Positions 42,466-53,348 of a DNA stretch of 64,000 bases are shown here, in pieces. The stretch is from Arachis hypogaea (lineage: Eukaryota > Streptophyta > Magnoliopsida > Fabales > Fabaceae). The notes below the pieces were generated by a model. The model was not told the origin of the DNA and made no database searches. It was given only the letters and a program-made list of their open reading frames with translations. Each line of letters starts with the position of its first letter. Position 1 is the first letter of the stretch. The stretch covers positions 128,243,518 through 128,307,517 of the forward strand of contig NC_092038.1 of assembly GCF_003086295.3 (NCBI RefSeq). Reading direction: 5' to 3'. A program made the position numbers and the translations under genes.

Positions 42466-43716
42466 TTAGAAGTCATAATACATGGCCACCTTTGTTTTAT
42501 GAATTAAGCATAAGACTCTATGTGGTAGAATGTTACAGCTAGCACTCAACCAGCAAGAAATCTTCCACCTAATCCTATCCAAGGTGCAACATAGGAGACT
42601 GCTACAAGGCTTGCAAACTTTATGAAATTTGTGCCTAACACTAGATTCAGACCACCCAGAACCAAGAAATGAAGACTTAGATTGTTATGTATATGGAACA
42701 ATTAATATTTTTGTCCATCTATTTTATTTAGATTATATACTTTCAATGCTATCTTAATTAGGATACTATGGATTTATGGTTTCATAAGGTCTTAATTATG
42801 ATGAAAACTTTGAGATAATGGATGAACAATGTTTATAGGTGAACAATATTTTGGCAGTGTTTCATTATATTATGGGCAAGTATTATAATATGAATGAATG
42901 AATTACTATTTCATATTATTTCTTCAATTTTCAAAATATGCAAGCACAGTGATGTCGTTTACTTTAATTTGTATTTGTTTCAAATAAAAAGATAGGTACA
43001 GGTATAAGAACAATATATGCATATAACATGTCATTTGTTTTTTGTCAGATACAATTGGCCATATTGTCTATCTAGTTTTAACAAAAGAATAACTCCTATA
43101 ATCAGTAGTATAAATACAAATACCAAAATCCTACCCATTTTTAAAACCTTAACTTCAGACTCTAGCCTCCCAAATTTTCAAGCAATCTTCATCTTCCATT
43201 TTTCATTATCAATTAAAGAGTTTGTTCTGCCATCACATGTTATCACATCTTCTTCCAGATTTTATCTACTCACAGAAACAACCCACACAGCCTGTTACCT
43301 ACATTCTGCACCCAAAAAACTGAATCAGCCAAGTTCATATCCAGAAATACAGCAAACAACAACAACCACTTATATTGTAGTTTGGGCAACTGACGAATGG
43401 TCTCCCTGGGTTAGAATCCGTCGCTGAGCATTACAACACTGGTCTCGACCCGCACCCACACCATTCTGGCAAACACGAATCTCTGTTTATAGTTATTCTT
43501 CTCGTAATGTTTCTAAAAGATCGTGAGTTGTTCGATCTCTCAGAAGCGTTGCTTGCGCTAGCCATAACTGTGTGCTTTTGAAGATGGAGAAGAGCAAAGA
43601 GAGAAGAAGAGAGTAGCCTTGCAGATAGTGATGTTCAAAATTGGGGATTAGGATTTATAAATTCACTTTAGGGACCAAATTGAATAAAAAAAAGTTTACT
43701 CTTCCGCGTCAGCTAG

Positions 43717-43907
43717 TCGTTTCTTTGCCAGTGTGTCACAGAGGCATCCAGATCAGCTTTCTGGTGGAGTCAGGTGGACAGAAATTGCTAAAAGGACGAC
43801 TGTGGATCCCGGTGTACAACTTTAAGATTGAAATTGGGTAACTATTAAGTTCAGAAACTATTTTAAGACTTAAGTGTAATTTTAGAGACCACTTTAAAAC
43901 TTAACTC
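43717..43907. repeat. Right terminal inverted repeat of MULE 2
   Basis: Reverse complement of the left repeat plus an added segment close to the outer end. In reverse complement the extra part (CTTAAGTCTTAAAATAGTTT) looks like a tandem duplicate of the terminal motif TTAAGTTTTAAAGTGGTCTC. Confidence 0.85.
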
Positions 43908-43916
43908 ACATATTTT

Positions 43917-44723
43917 TCATTAAATTAATGTTTTTTTGCCGCTACTACTTTAAGGATAATGTTAGATAACCAATAACTTTCTTAAACAACGTGAACAATC
44001 ACCAATTAAATTAAATCATATTACACGTCTAAATTATCTACCTAAATCTTAATATTAGAATAATCATCCACACATCTAGTAAAATGAATATTTAATATAT
44101 TTATTATTCACATTATTTAATATTTTCATTGTCTATTTATACAATTTTTCTACTCTAATTATTGTTGGTCGTGGCTGCTTGTGTGTTGTTCGTCGTCGCT
44201 CCTCGCATGGCTCAATTGCCTCCCTCAGTTATACTGTGTACCTATTTTTTTCTCTCTCTCTCTACTCAATTGTCTCGTCGTTTGTAATTGTTCTATTTAT
44301 TTGTTTTACGGTGTCCATATCTTCGTTTGTCACTATTTATTATATTTTATATTAATAATTCAAATTTAAAATTTAAAAATTAGAATTTAAAATATTTTAT
44401 TTTCATTTTTGATACTTTAAATAACAAATTTTTTTTCATGCCGCATTAGTATTCGCCGGGAAGAAATTTATTCCTGGAGGAATAAGGTTCACCCGGGATG
44501 AAATTTCATACACCAAGGCCTGCCCAACCAAATAATCTTAAAAAGTAAAAAATAAGAGTAATGATCAGCTGCATCATGGCTCATAATAACAACAAATGGA
44601 CCAGGATAACACCACGATCTTTTACGTCCATCTCCCAATTTTGTCAAATAAGATATTACCCTACACACCTACGTGTCTAACTCTTATTGGAAGTTACTCC
44701 AATACTCCGTTTCCAGTGTCAAC
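43917..44723. other. AT-rich DNA between MULE 2 and the RING1 promoter
   Basis: No supported ORF. 43950-44130 (GGATAATGTTAGATAACCAA, ACACATCTAGTAAAATGAAT) has the look of a legume MITE fragment, but I cannot pair its ends. 44220-44340 is T/C-rich. Confidence 0.4.
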
Positions 44724-44730
44724 TATATAA
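44724..44730 (+). promoter_or_regulatory. Candidate TATA box of the RING1 gene
   Basis: TATATAA, 211 nt upstream of the start codon, within otherwise mixed-composition DNA. A CT-rich patch (CCCTCTCTCTTTCTCTCTCT) follows at about 44788-44808, as in many plant 5'UTRs. Expected start of transcription is near 44755. Confidence 0.55.
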
Positions 44731-44940
44731 CGCTACTTCTGAATGACACAAATCACGAGCTTCATCCTTCACCCTCTGCCCCCACCACCCTCTCTCTTTC
44801 TCTCTCTGGTCAAGGCGTTGAAGTCACACTTTGTCTCCGTCTCTTTTCTCCGTTTCCCACCGCTGCCGCAGCAGCTTCCTCCGGCGGCGAAGCGTTACGG
44901 TCTTTCATTCGTCGATAGGCTGTGGTCGCAACAGTAAACA

Positions 44941-47900
44941 ATGCCAGCACAGAAGCGGTTGCATGGGTCTCTGGAGGAGCACGAGGATGCTCTGCGCGCC
45001 AACAGCGTCGAGAAGCAAGAATATGAAGTCGGTACGTGTCGTTTTCATCTCGATTTTTGCGCTTCGATTCCCTAAATTCATTCTCATCCGGATTTGCATA
45101 ACTCGTGCTGTTGCTTATCATTTTCTTTTGTCTCTTCTGCTTCCTTGTTTTCATCTCTAGAATCCGATCGAAGCAACTCTTTGAGCAACGGCGACAAGGA
45201 GGAGTATGTTGAGCTGATTTTTTTGTTTCTCATTTATTCCGTCGCTTTACTTATCGATTTGTCTTTCATTGCTTTCTTTTCGTTTGCTTTTTCTGTTTTC
45301 TCGATCGATTTTGCTGCAGCTTGAATTTTCAATGTGGATTTGATTCTCTGTTGCCTTTGTTTTACGGTTCCCGTGTCTCGTCTCTCTGAGTGTGCTACCA
45401 TAGTTTAGCTGATTTGTTAGTGATGCTTTTCGGTCTTGCTTCTCTGGCGTTGGATGGTTTGGTTGCTCCCAAGTTCGACGTTGAATCGTTTGATTACTTT
45501 GGTGACTTTTAATATGATTTTATGTGTGTTTATTCTGTTTCGAATTGTTGTTACATTTTCCCACTTGTTTACGTGGTCAAAGTTCGATTGAGTTTGGTAC
45601 TAGAGATAGATCGTTCGAGTATTAGATTTCAGATTAGACAAGAATAATTTGAACGTTTCAATTATTCTTGGTTTGGTTGTATGTGACTGTATCATGGTGC
45701 CATGAGAGGCAATACTTAAATCTATGTTGAGTCTTCTGCAATTAAAAACTGAATCCTAGTTTTCATTGGCACCTAGGATTTCTATCTTACCCATTTGAAA
45801 TCAGAATGTAATGATATTTTCATGGTCATGCTACTTTGCTAAGCCAATGGTGTGAAACGCTTGCATGCATGCATCAGATAACATGCCCTTCTAACTGACA
45901 AGAATTAAGATGAAGCTAACTACTTGTGTTTCCTGTTATCATACAAATGATCCTTCCTAGAGTAAAGACATGAGATTTTGGTCTGTAAGAACGATTCTTC
46001 TTCATGTTGAGATATCGGAAAACGACATTTCATTGATCTTTTATTTGTGTTTTGTTTTTGTATGGAGGGAATCTTATCCTCCTATCTCGTAATAATATTC
46101 TTCTATCATTGAAAAAAAAGAGACATACTAATACCTCTGTATTGGCTTTTATTTACAGATATGTGGTTATAAAATTGGCAGATGTACGCAAGGAAGTTCA
46201 GTGCCCCATCTGCCTAGGTTTGTAATTTTTAACAGATGCTAGACTGCGTAATTATATATGATTGATGTTCTTCTAGAATTGGATGTCGGTATGAACCTTC
46301 TTCGCTGGATAGTTTTTTGGTAATGTAAGGCATCAATTAGTCTAGCATGCTTACTTGGCAAGATATTTGTTATAATTCCAGCAATGGAAAGAGGTAATTG
46401 TTCTGTTTCCTCGGTTTTCCTTCAACATTTTGATGCTTTAAGTTTTAATGTGGTAACACCGAGCTCAGATGCTAATGTAGATGAACTGACAGGAGATAAA
46501 GAAAGGATAAATCAGAAGGAGGGCTTATGCTTAGTACATAATATAATTGGACAATTAACCGTTAGATTATCTTAGGAAGTTGGGATAGATATTTGTTCCA
46601 TTATAGTTGTGATTTTATTCATTACATCTGTAGAAAGTTTGTTGCATTCAATTGGATCTTTAACTAGGACAGTTATCCAGCACGACGGAATTGTATGAGA
46701 CGTTAAAAATGTGCTTACAGTGGACATACGTATGTATTCTGCAAATAATGATGTATGGACATTAGATATTTGACTTATTCATAATTTTATAGTATGTGCT
46801 TAAATAAGTTATTCATGTAGTAATATTGGATTAACTACATCTTTAATTCATTTACCAAAATGAAAAGGTTCTTTTATTTAGAAAAATGATAGATTTTGCC
46901 TTTTTATACTTTTGCATGCACAATTTGCTTTAAGACTGAGTTTTAACTTTTAACAAGATATCCTGGATGCAGAATCCTAAACCTTTTGAATTTGATTATT
47001 GATTTTTATTTTATGTGTAGGCATCATTCGGAAAACAAGAACTGTAATGGAATGCCTGCATCGCTTTTGCAGAGAGTGCATAGACAAATCTATGCGTCTT
47101 GGGTTAGTCCTCAAACTGCCACCATTACTTTATTATTTCACACCCATACACACACAACACACATATATGGAATGGTCTACGTTGATTTTGCAGCAAAAGT
47201 TTTATATTTCATCTTTTGAGTATGTCTGGATTGAATTTGCTACAGTAACAATGAATGCCCTGCTTGCCGTACACATTGTGCTAGCCGACGCTCACTCAGG
47301 GATGATCCAAATTATGATGCCTTGATTGCTGCTCTCTATCCAGATATTGATAAGTATGAGGAGGAGGTAATGTCGACATACTGTATCTATGATTGAAAAA
47401 TGTCTCTGAAAGAATAACTCACTAACAAGGTTATGTACTAGGAATTGGCATTACACGAAGACGAGGTGACTCACAATAAACAGGTGGGATTTGACTCGCC
47501 TTTTCTTAAAATATGGATGTTTATAAATTTTATGGCAACTGTACATTTTTTTATTCTAGCAGCAGTTGTGCTTTGGCATTGTCGAGTTTGTTAGCAAGAT
47601 CAAGAAATTAAAGTTGCTCATCTGTGTTATATTTTGTTTGCAAGTTTTTATTTTTTATTTTTTTTTACACCAGCTTGTATTATTAATAATTCAAGTGTTT
47701 ATCTTTTTTAAGAAGATTCAAGCTTCCATTGCTCAGACTCTTAGACGACAGACAGAAGCATTGGGTAAGAAACGGAATGCTAAATCAGCAGCAGTGGCTT
47801 TCGTAAGGAGGTCACAAGGTAACTATCGAACCTCAAATATGAGGAGAAGAAAACGCTTCAGAAATGCAGGTGAACAAGAAGTATCCGATGACAATGAGGG

Positions 47901-48981
47901 TGTGAATGATAATGAAGGGGGGAAGGGCTCATCTTCCTGTGATGAGCAGACTGAAAACAGACCAAAAAGATGCAAAAGAGGCGGAGAAACACAGTTTCCT
48001 CAGCATTCTGCCTCTACTGACGCGGATGTAGCCGGAGAGGAAAATACTCCTGAAGGGGATAGAGATGTCATAACTTCATCTGGTAGTACACTTGCCTGGG
48101 GGAAGAATGGACAGCGGAGTCACACCCGAGGAAATGGCAAGAATTCTGCCAATGGGAAAAATTCCAAAAACAGTCGCATCTCCAAGTTGGTTGATCGTCT
48201 TCACAGCTCTGAAGAAAATGATGACAGGGTAATTTATTCTTTTAGTATTGATTGTTTCTAGTACCAGACTATATGCTTGGCTTCATGGTCACATGGTCAC
48301 CTGTTTGAGGTTTCACTCTGACAGCTTTTAAACCAGGGCTCAGATTCAGATTCATGTTAAGGCTGCTAAGTTCATGTTTTATAATTATTTTTCTTTTCCT
48401 TCTTATAATCATTCTTTGCGTGGGCACTTGATACTGCAACTATATGATAAGATCCGACATTTGGCCTATACTGTTTCAGTCGGATATCTTTCTTGTGGTT
48501 GTCTCTATGGATAAACAAAGAGGACCAAATTTGCAGGAGCCATACCTTCAGTGCAAGCCTACATTGTCAGTCAGTTCACTGAGCAAGGTTATATCTTTTT
48601 TCAGATCAAGTGATACTCAAATGTTTTGTATCACATATCGTCACTCACTGTTTTTTTCTGCAGTATGTTGCAGTTAAGACTGCACAGCAGCCAGATGATG
48701 TTGAGTTATGCTTGGTAGAAGAGCCGGGAGAGCCGCAAGTCAATATTATAAGAGGTGAAAGAACAGTTGATCCAAAAAAAGATAAGGTACGTGCTCTAGG
48801 AGAACAAGAAACGTTGGCTGAACTGAAAAGTTGTAACCTCATCCGTGGTTATCTGGTAAATTCTCTAAAGTGACTATGTTCCATGGGTAATAAACCTTTT
48901 TATTCCAACATTTTATTCTTACCACTGTTACATTGCTATTCTTCTCTCCCACAGCTCATGGCTTATAAGAGGAAGTTGTAG
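44941..48981 (+). CDS. RING1: Polycomb PRC1 E3 ubiquitin ligase, RING1A/RING1B type
   Basis: Nuclear E3 ligase of Polycomb repressive complex 1, which monoubiquitinates histone H2A together with BMI1-type partners. Ten exons with GT-AG junctions: 44941-45031, 45161-45203, 46159-46217, 47021-47102, 47246-47366, 47442-47483, 47716-48228, 48480-48587, 48664-48855 and 48955-48981, giving 425 aa. The C3HC4 RING at about residues 57-97 has [33 protein letters not shown] and CPACR, all ligands present. A conserved stretch ([20 protein letters not shown]) follows. The large exon 7 encodes a basic/acidic low-complexity middle with NLS-like clusters (RRRKRFR, RPKRCKR). The C-terminal RAWUL ubiquitin-like domain begins at about [12 protein letters not shown] and ends LMAYKRKL. 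Arabidopsis RING1A and RING1B are somewhat longer, mainly in the middle. No disruption seen. The choice between A and B paralogues is open. Confidence 0.95.
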
Positions 48982-50430
48982 AATTCAGTTCGCTCGAACT
49001 GAATGATGAACAGTCATCTGAACCATTCTTTGCTAAGTGCACAAACATATAATTATACGGAACACGGAGAAATCATAGATAGTTTTCAACATTTATCTAG
49101 TAAGTGCCTTCCTCATATTATAAGCCGAAGGGGGCTGATCTTAGTTTGTAAATAAGACAGTAAAGAAAAACCACAGGTAGAGGGTATTTTGATACACAAC
49201 AGGTTTCGTAAATCTTAACATAAATATGTTACTAAGTTGCAATCAGTGGCCATTCATGTCACATCGGTGGCTATGGTAAGTTTGTCCGTCAGTTTGTGTT
49301 TGTGTGTGGTAAAACACTACGGTTTGTTTTTTTCATTACAAATGTGGTTTTATTTTTTATTTTTTTCAAATATCGAAATGTACCGAAGACATATTGATCA
49401 ATTTTATACATGCTCTTCATATGGAGCTAGTGAGCTACTAGATAATGCAAAATGCAATTGAAAGTCGTTACTAACATAATTAGATGGACGGTTTAAACGA
49501 GTGTTTTGGATTTCAATCATGATATACCGTTTAAAAATAGAATTCAGTGCCGTTAGTTGAATTCCATTACATTTACCAAAAAACTTTGAAAACAAAAACA
49601 TAAAATACTGAAATTTTTAGAGACATTAAAACTTTAACAAAATTTTTTTTAATAACTAAATATATTTTAATAAATATTTTTAATTTATCTTTATATTTAT
49701 TTTAGACTAAACAAAATATTATAATATAATTCAATCATGTAGGTTTTACACCAAATATAATATTGGGATTTTAATTTCTTAGTTTCTGTCAATTAATCTC
49801 GGTCTCCTTTTAAACCGCAGCCATAAAAACGGGAAAGATACTGGATAAATTTGTCTTGGTACATATGAATACCCTGTAAAAATAGTAGAGAAAATCTTCA
49901 AATCATTTATGGAGGATTAGGAGAAACAACTTACTCCAGAATTTACATCTACCCTACTCTATTAAGTTATGCAATGAATGAGCATAAATTTGTTTGAAGT
50001 TAAAATACATTATGGAGGATATGCATTATATTAGAATTATAAAATTGCCGACATATTTCATAGTAGTAAGCTAGAAATAGATGCAAAGATGGAGAGGGTG
50101 GCAGTTCAATAGTTTCTGATGGAGTGTACCTCCACGACTTTAATAAATGGCCTTGATTTCTTCCAACCAATTGTAGAGTAGAAGAAAAATGGTATCTGAG
50201 AAGGCATGAATTAGGTAATCTATCACATACTCTGCTATAAACACACAATAATATAATGCTTTTTTGAAGAACCTGTGAATGAACGTGAATTGAATCCCTT
50301 AACTTTCCCTATCTATCATGTGACTGCTATTAAGTCTCATATCTAATTGCACTTGTTTCTCCATTCACGCCACACCGCTCTGATTCACTCCATTCACGTT
50401 TCAGTTTCAATGCATTCCTGTAGCATCCTC
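48982..50430. other. RING1 3' flank and intergenic DNA
   Basis: The RING1 3'UTR should occupy the first few hundred bases. Beyond it I see only A/T-rich DNA with no supported ORF, RNA gene or paired repeat. Confidence 0.5.
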
Positions 50431-50504
50431 TCCTCTCTATAACCAACTATTTTTGACAACCATGCACCACTTGTTCTCTTTTTCTTTCTCTTTCTCTTTC
50501 TCTC

Positions 50505-51281
50505 ATGAAGGACATGCCCTTCTTTCTCCTCAAAAACTCCTTTGGTGCCAAGATGAAGAAAGGTTTCAGAACCTTGTGCAACAACGACGGTTCCACCTCC
50601 ACACTCAACCAACACAACAACATAAGCTCCCCTTCAAAGCAAAGCTCTCCAACACTGGAGGATCTGATACTGCAACTTGAAATGGAGGAAGAGATGGCGA
50701 GGAAGGCCAAGCTCAACGAATACAGTTCCATACGAAGGGGAAGGATGTCTTGTGTGAACAACAGCGACATCTTGAGGTCTGCGAGGAACGCGTTGAACCA
50801 ATATCCAAGGTTTTCGCTTGACGGTAGGGATGCTATGTACCGATCCTCTTTCGGAACAGTGGAAGGAAGAAGATCGGTTTGCAGCGAGAGGAGTTTAGGG
50901 GGAATGTTGATGGAAGAAGAGATCAATGATTTTGAAAGGGAGATGTGTTTGCCAACAACGGTGGCTGGAGAGAGTGTCGTGTGGTGCAAGCCAGGGGTTG
51001 TAGCGAAGTTAATGGGTTTGGAAGCAATACCGGTTCCAATTGGTGGAAGCAGAAGAAGAACGGACGATAATAAGAAGAGAGAAAAGAACAAGTTGACGAT
51101 GATGAGTCGGAGGGAGAATCTAATGAGGAGAAGATTCGAGAGGCATCATGAGTTGGAGAGAAAGATAGCAATGGAGATGCAGCAGGGGTATAATGGGCAA
51201 CATTGTATTATGAAACCAGTTGAGTTAGAAGCACTGGCCGCCGGGGGTCCTGGAATTTGGCAGCACCGCAGATATGGTTAG
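50505..51281 (+). CDS. DUF3741-type plant protein, single exon
   Basis: An uninterrupted 258-codon frame with real coding character (no A/T bias, basic and Ser-rich). Recognised conserved blocks of a plant family of unknown function: KKGFRTLCNN near the N-terminus, SPTLEDLILQLEMEEEMARK (about residues 48-67), GRMSCVNNSDILRSARNALN with QYPRFSLDGRDAMYRSSF (about 79-116), and WCKPGVVAKLMGLEAIPVP (about 159-177). The last is the DUF3741/TRM-like 'VVAKLMGLE' motif also seen in LONGIFOLIA-like and TON1-recruiting proteins. The C-terminus is basic with RRRFERHHELERK. Three in-frame Met codons (50505, 50514, 50553) are possible starts; the last, at MKKGF, matches where similarity begins. The leader is CT-rich, and a TATA-like CTATAA lies near 50438. 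Function is not known to me; a cytoskeletal link would be inference from the motif. Confidence 0.82.
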   Translation: MKDMPFFLLKNSFGAKMKKGFRTLCNNDGSTSTLNQHNNISSPSKQSSPTLEDLILQLEMEEEMARKAKLNEYSSIRRGRMSCVNNSDILRSARNALNQYPRFSLDGRDAMYRSSFGTVEGRRSVCSERSLGGMLMEEEINDFEREMCLPTTVAGESVVWCKPGVVAKLMGLEAIPVPIGGSRRRTDDNKKREKNKLTMMSRRENLMRRRFERHHELERKIAMEMQQGYNGQHCIMKPVELEALAAGGPGIWQHRRYG

Positions 51282-52536
51282 GACTTATTATTATTACTTA
51301 TTAGGATGCATACGCATACCATACATGTATACTCTTCATGCTAAACTACTTTACTTGATGCTAATCTACTAAGCTTTATTTATTTATTTTTATGCTTTTT
51401 GGATTATATGCAAAGTTCTAGACTTCTAGCTAATATTATTAGTCTATAATGCCTCAAGGTTAATATTATTATATTATTAAATCAGACAAGTTCACGAGGA
51501 AGATAAAACTTTTTATAGATGAAACCTCCTTTATTTGATCTAACTACCGCTGTGATTTTTAGCAATTAAGTTTGGTAAATATTCATTTTGGAGAGTTCAT
51601 AGTGTCAGAGCAACAGCCATGTTCTCTGATATTAAATAAATAAAAATATTATCTGTACATTAAAATTAATTATTATATAATTTAATTTATTTTTAATATA
51701 TATTATATATTTTAATATATATTTTATATTAATAATTAATTTTAATATATACTTAATATAGATAAAAGTAAATACATGCGTTTAATTTGTTAAGATGTAT
51801 AAGACTATAAGTGCAAGACATGGTAATCAGCTATCTTACCTCATATACGGTGTTTGATTAAGTTAGACTAAGCAACTTCTTTTCTTGCATAAATGAGGTT
51901 ATAAATCCAAACAAAAGAAATGTGCTTAGTGTATGTTTATTTGCCAGATTCTAGAATCCATCATCCGTTAGCATTCGTTAAGAGCTCATGTCTCACACTT
52001 TAGTTGAATTCACTTAACAGGACAAGATTTTATTGTAAGCGTTTTTCATTCTAAATTAGCTTTTTTAATAACTAAATTCCTTGATGAAATTTAAAAACAA
52101 AAATAACTTAACAAAATTCTATAAGAAACTTAAATTTTTTATTCTGAAAATCTCTTTGTATCACGACAATAAAATTTAATTCCTCTATCGTTTCTTATAA
52201 TTTTATTAAATTTTAATTGAGTTTTTATATTTTTTTAATTAAATCTTTATAACATACTGAATTTTATAATTAAGTTTTTACGATGACAAAAAAATTTCAA
52301 TGACAACACACATAAAGTCAAAAACCTCAATGACAATGCTCGATTCTTACTTTTTAAATTTTAAAAAAACCCTTAATTTACTCTTTTTCCTTCTCGTCTC
52401 CGGTATCTTGCTTTCATCCATCCCTCTTTACCTCGCGTCCAGTTTCTCTCATCTCTAGCCTCATTTAGCTCCAGCTCACCGCTGCCTCTCCTGCCTCGCA
52501 TCTAGTTTCCCTCGTCTCGCCTCTAGCCTCACCGAT
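51282..52536. other. 3' flank of the DUF3741 gene and AT-rich DNA
   Basis: No supported ORF. 51640-51780 is an A/T array of the type AATTAATTTTAATATATAT, shared in style with 21040-21230 and 63480-63620. Confidence 0.5.
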
Positions 52537-53331
52537 TGTGAAAAAGTCTAGCAACAGAAACAACACAAATATCCAACACAAGAATAATATGAAAGTACTC
52601 ACAACACAATACGGCAACAACTAGGAACAAGTAAATATAGCAAGTAAAGCAATAACAAGAACACACCGAGATTATAACGTAGAAAACTTCTACAATGTGA
52701 GGGGTAAAAACCACGAGTCGTCCAGACAATAAAATAGCTCCACTATAATTAAATAAGGTACAAGAAAGTCTCAAACAAAGTACAAATCGTACATATAACC
52801 AGCCAAAATATCAAAGCACAAAAAAATAGAGCTGTTGTTCGAAGCCTATTTCTCCTTCTGAAGACCTTCAATAAAATGCTTCACCGTCCATAATGAAGAA
52901 AAATATGAGAAAAATATGCAGTCTAAATTTCACATCGATCCAACGGTGAAAGAATGAAAAACTTCTGTTCAAAGATTGCTGCTTTGTGTAAAATTGAAAA
53001 ACCTATTTTCTCTCTTGCAAAGCCAATTTCTCCCATTGCAGACTTCCAATCAACATCCCCACCCTCCAGAATAAAGAACAAGATGATAGGAACACGCAGT
53101 TCAAATTTCAAGTCGATCCAACGGTGAACGAATAAGAAAGTGCTATGTAAAATTTGCTGCTCTACATAAAAACGGGAATTTTGTTTTTCCTCTTCTCTCT
53201 CACTTTGGTGGCTATACTCTCTACCTCTAAATTGACACCAAAATTTGATTAGGGTAGAGAGATAAGGGTGCAAGAATACACCCTCGAAAAGTTGAGCTTG
53301 GGCCTCACAAAGGAGAGAAAAAAGCCCAACA
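52537..53331 (-). repeat. 3' LTR of the minus-strand copia element
   Basis: On minus it starts TGTTGGGCTTTTTTCTCTCC and ends CTTTTTCACA. It aligns over its whole length with 61501-62336. Internally a unit of about 185 bp (from CCTATTTCTC through ATCGATCCAACGGTGAA to AAAACC) is present twice in tandem, at about 52835-53010 and 53010-53180. Confidence 0.92.
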
Positions 53332-53345
53332 AATCTCCCCCTTCT
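53332..53345 (-). other. Polypurine tract of the copia element
   Basis: On minus, GAGAAGGGGGAGAT sits directly before the 3' LTR start TGTTGGG, the expected position and composition for the plus-strand primer. Confidence 0.85.
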
Positions 53346-53348
53346 CAA

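Larger units (their letters stand above)
40134..42537. mobile_element. Solo LTR (2.4 kb) inside MULE 2 coding sequence
   Basis: Ends are TGTAAACCC...GAATGTTACA (TGTAA/TTACA), flanked by a perfect 5-bp duplication GCTAG at 40129-40133 and 42538-42542. No gag or pol is present, so this is a solo LTR. The host frame runs straight through when the LTR and one duplication copy are ignored. Internal features are a CGTGGTGGTGTACCGCCC-type minisatellite at about 41370-41460 and two long TA arrays. I cannot assign it to gypsy or copia. Confidence 0.88.
37569..42672 (+). pseudogene. MULE 2 transposase (mudrA-like) pseudogene, core deleted and split by a solo LTR
   Basis: An ATG at 37569 directly follows an acceptor-like TTACAG, so a 5'UTR intron is likely. 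Order of parts: an N-terminal PB1-like segment (MDDPLIIIIFHHEGSFITEH) with an early stop; a Thr/Pro/Lys-rich linker; the MuDR DNA-binding domain at about 38780-39050 (GMTLTTKIEFKEAVREYC, NDNVRMRAMCKDESYGWLVY, DDHTC); then directly KNWVPMWSGDTNYEKFEVHG and the SWIM finger (CTCDFWQLRG-MPCVHACVAL) split by an intron at 39266-39377. A zinc knuckle (CFRYCGKSGHSKRNC, about 39670-39715), an intron at 39920-40004 and, after the solo LTR, the tail FMKFVPNTRFRPPRTKK follow. The DDE core between the MuDR domain and SWIM is absent. Several stops are present. Confidence 0.87.
36783..43907 (+). mobile_element. Mutator-like element MULE 2, 7.1 kb including a nested solo LTR
   Basis: Terminal inverted repeats start GAGTTAAGTCTCAAAGTGG on the left and, in reverse complement, GAGTTAAGTTTTAAAGTGG on the right. 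They stay similar for about 166 bp (36783-36948) against 191 bp (about 43717-43907) and are flanked by a perfect 9-bp duplication. The interior carries a plus-strand mudrA-type transposase pseudogene with introns, interrupted by the solo LTR at 40134-42537. Without that insertion the element is about 4.7 kb. It is not autonomous, since the catalytic core is missing. Confidence 0.93.

Noticed and set aside
44673..45324. Cluster of ORFs on both strands around the RING1 start
   Set aside because: They overlap the 5'UTR, exon 1-2 and intron 1 in other frames; the spliced RING1 frame explains the region.
46384..46575. 63-codon plus ORF
   Set aside because: Inside RING1 intron 3, with no splice signals joining it to the gene.
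50394..51171. Minus-strand ORFs of up to 214 codons opposite the DUF3741 gene
   Set aside because: Antisense shadow of the plus-strand gene, whose conserved blocks show the true frame.
52923..53348. 141-codon minus ORF in the copia 3' LTR
   Set aside because: Falls wholly in the LTR and over its internal duplication; not shared as an ORF by the other LTR.
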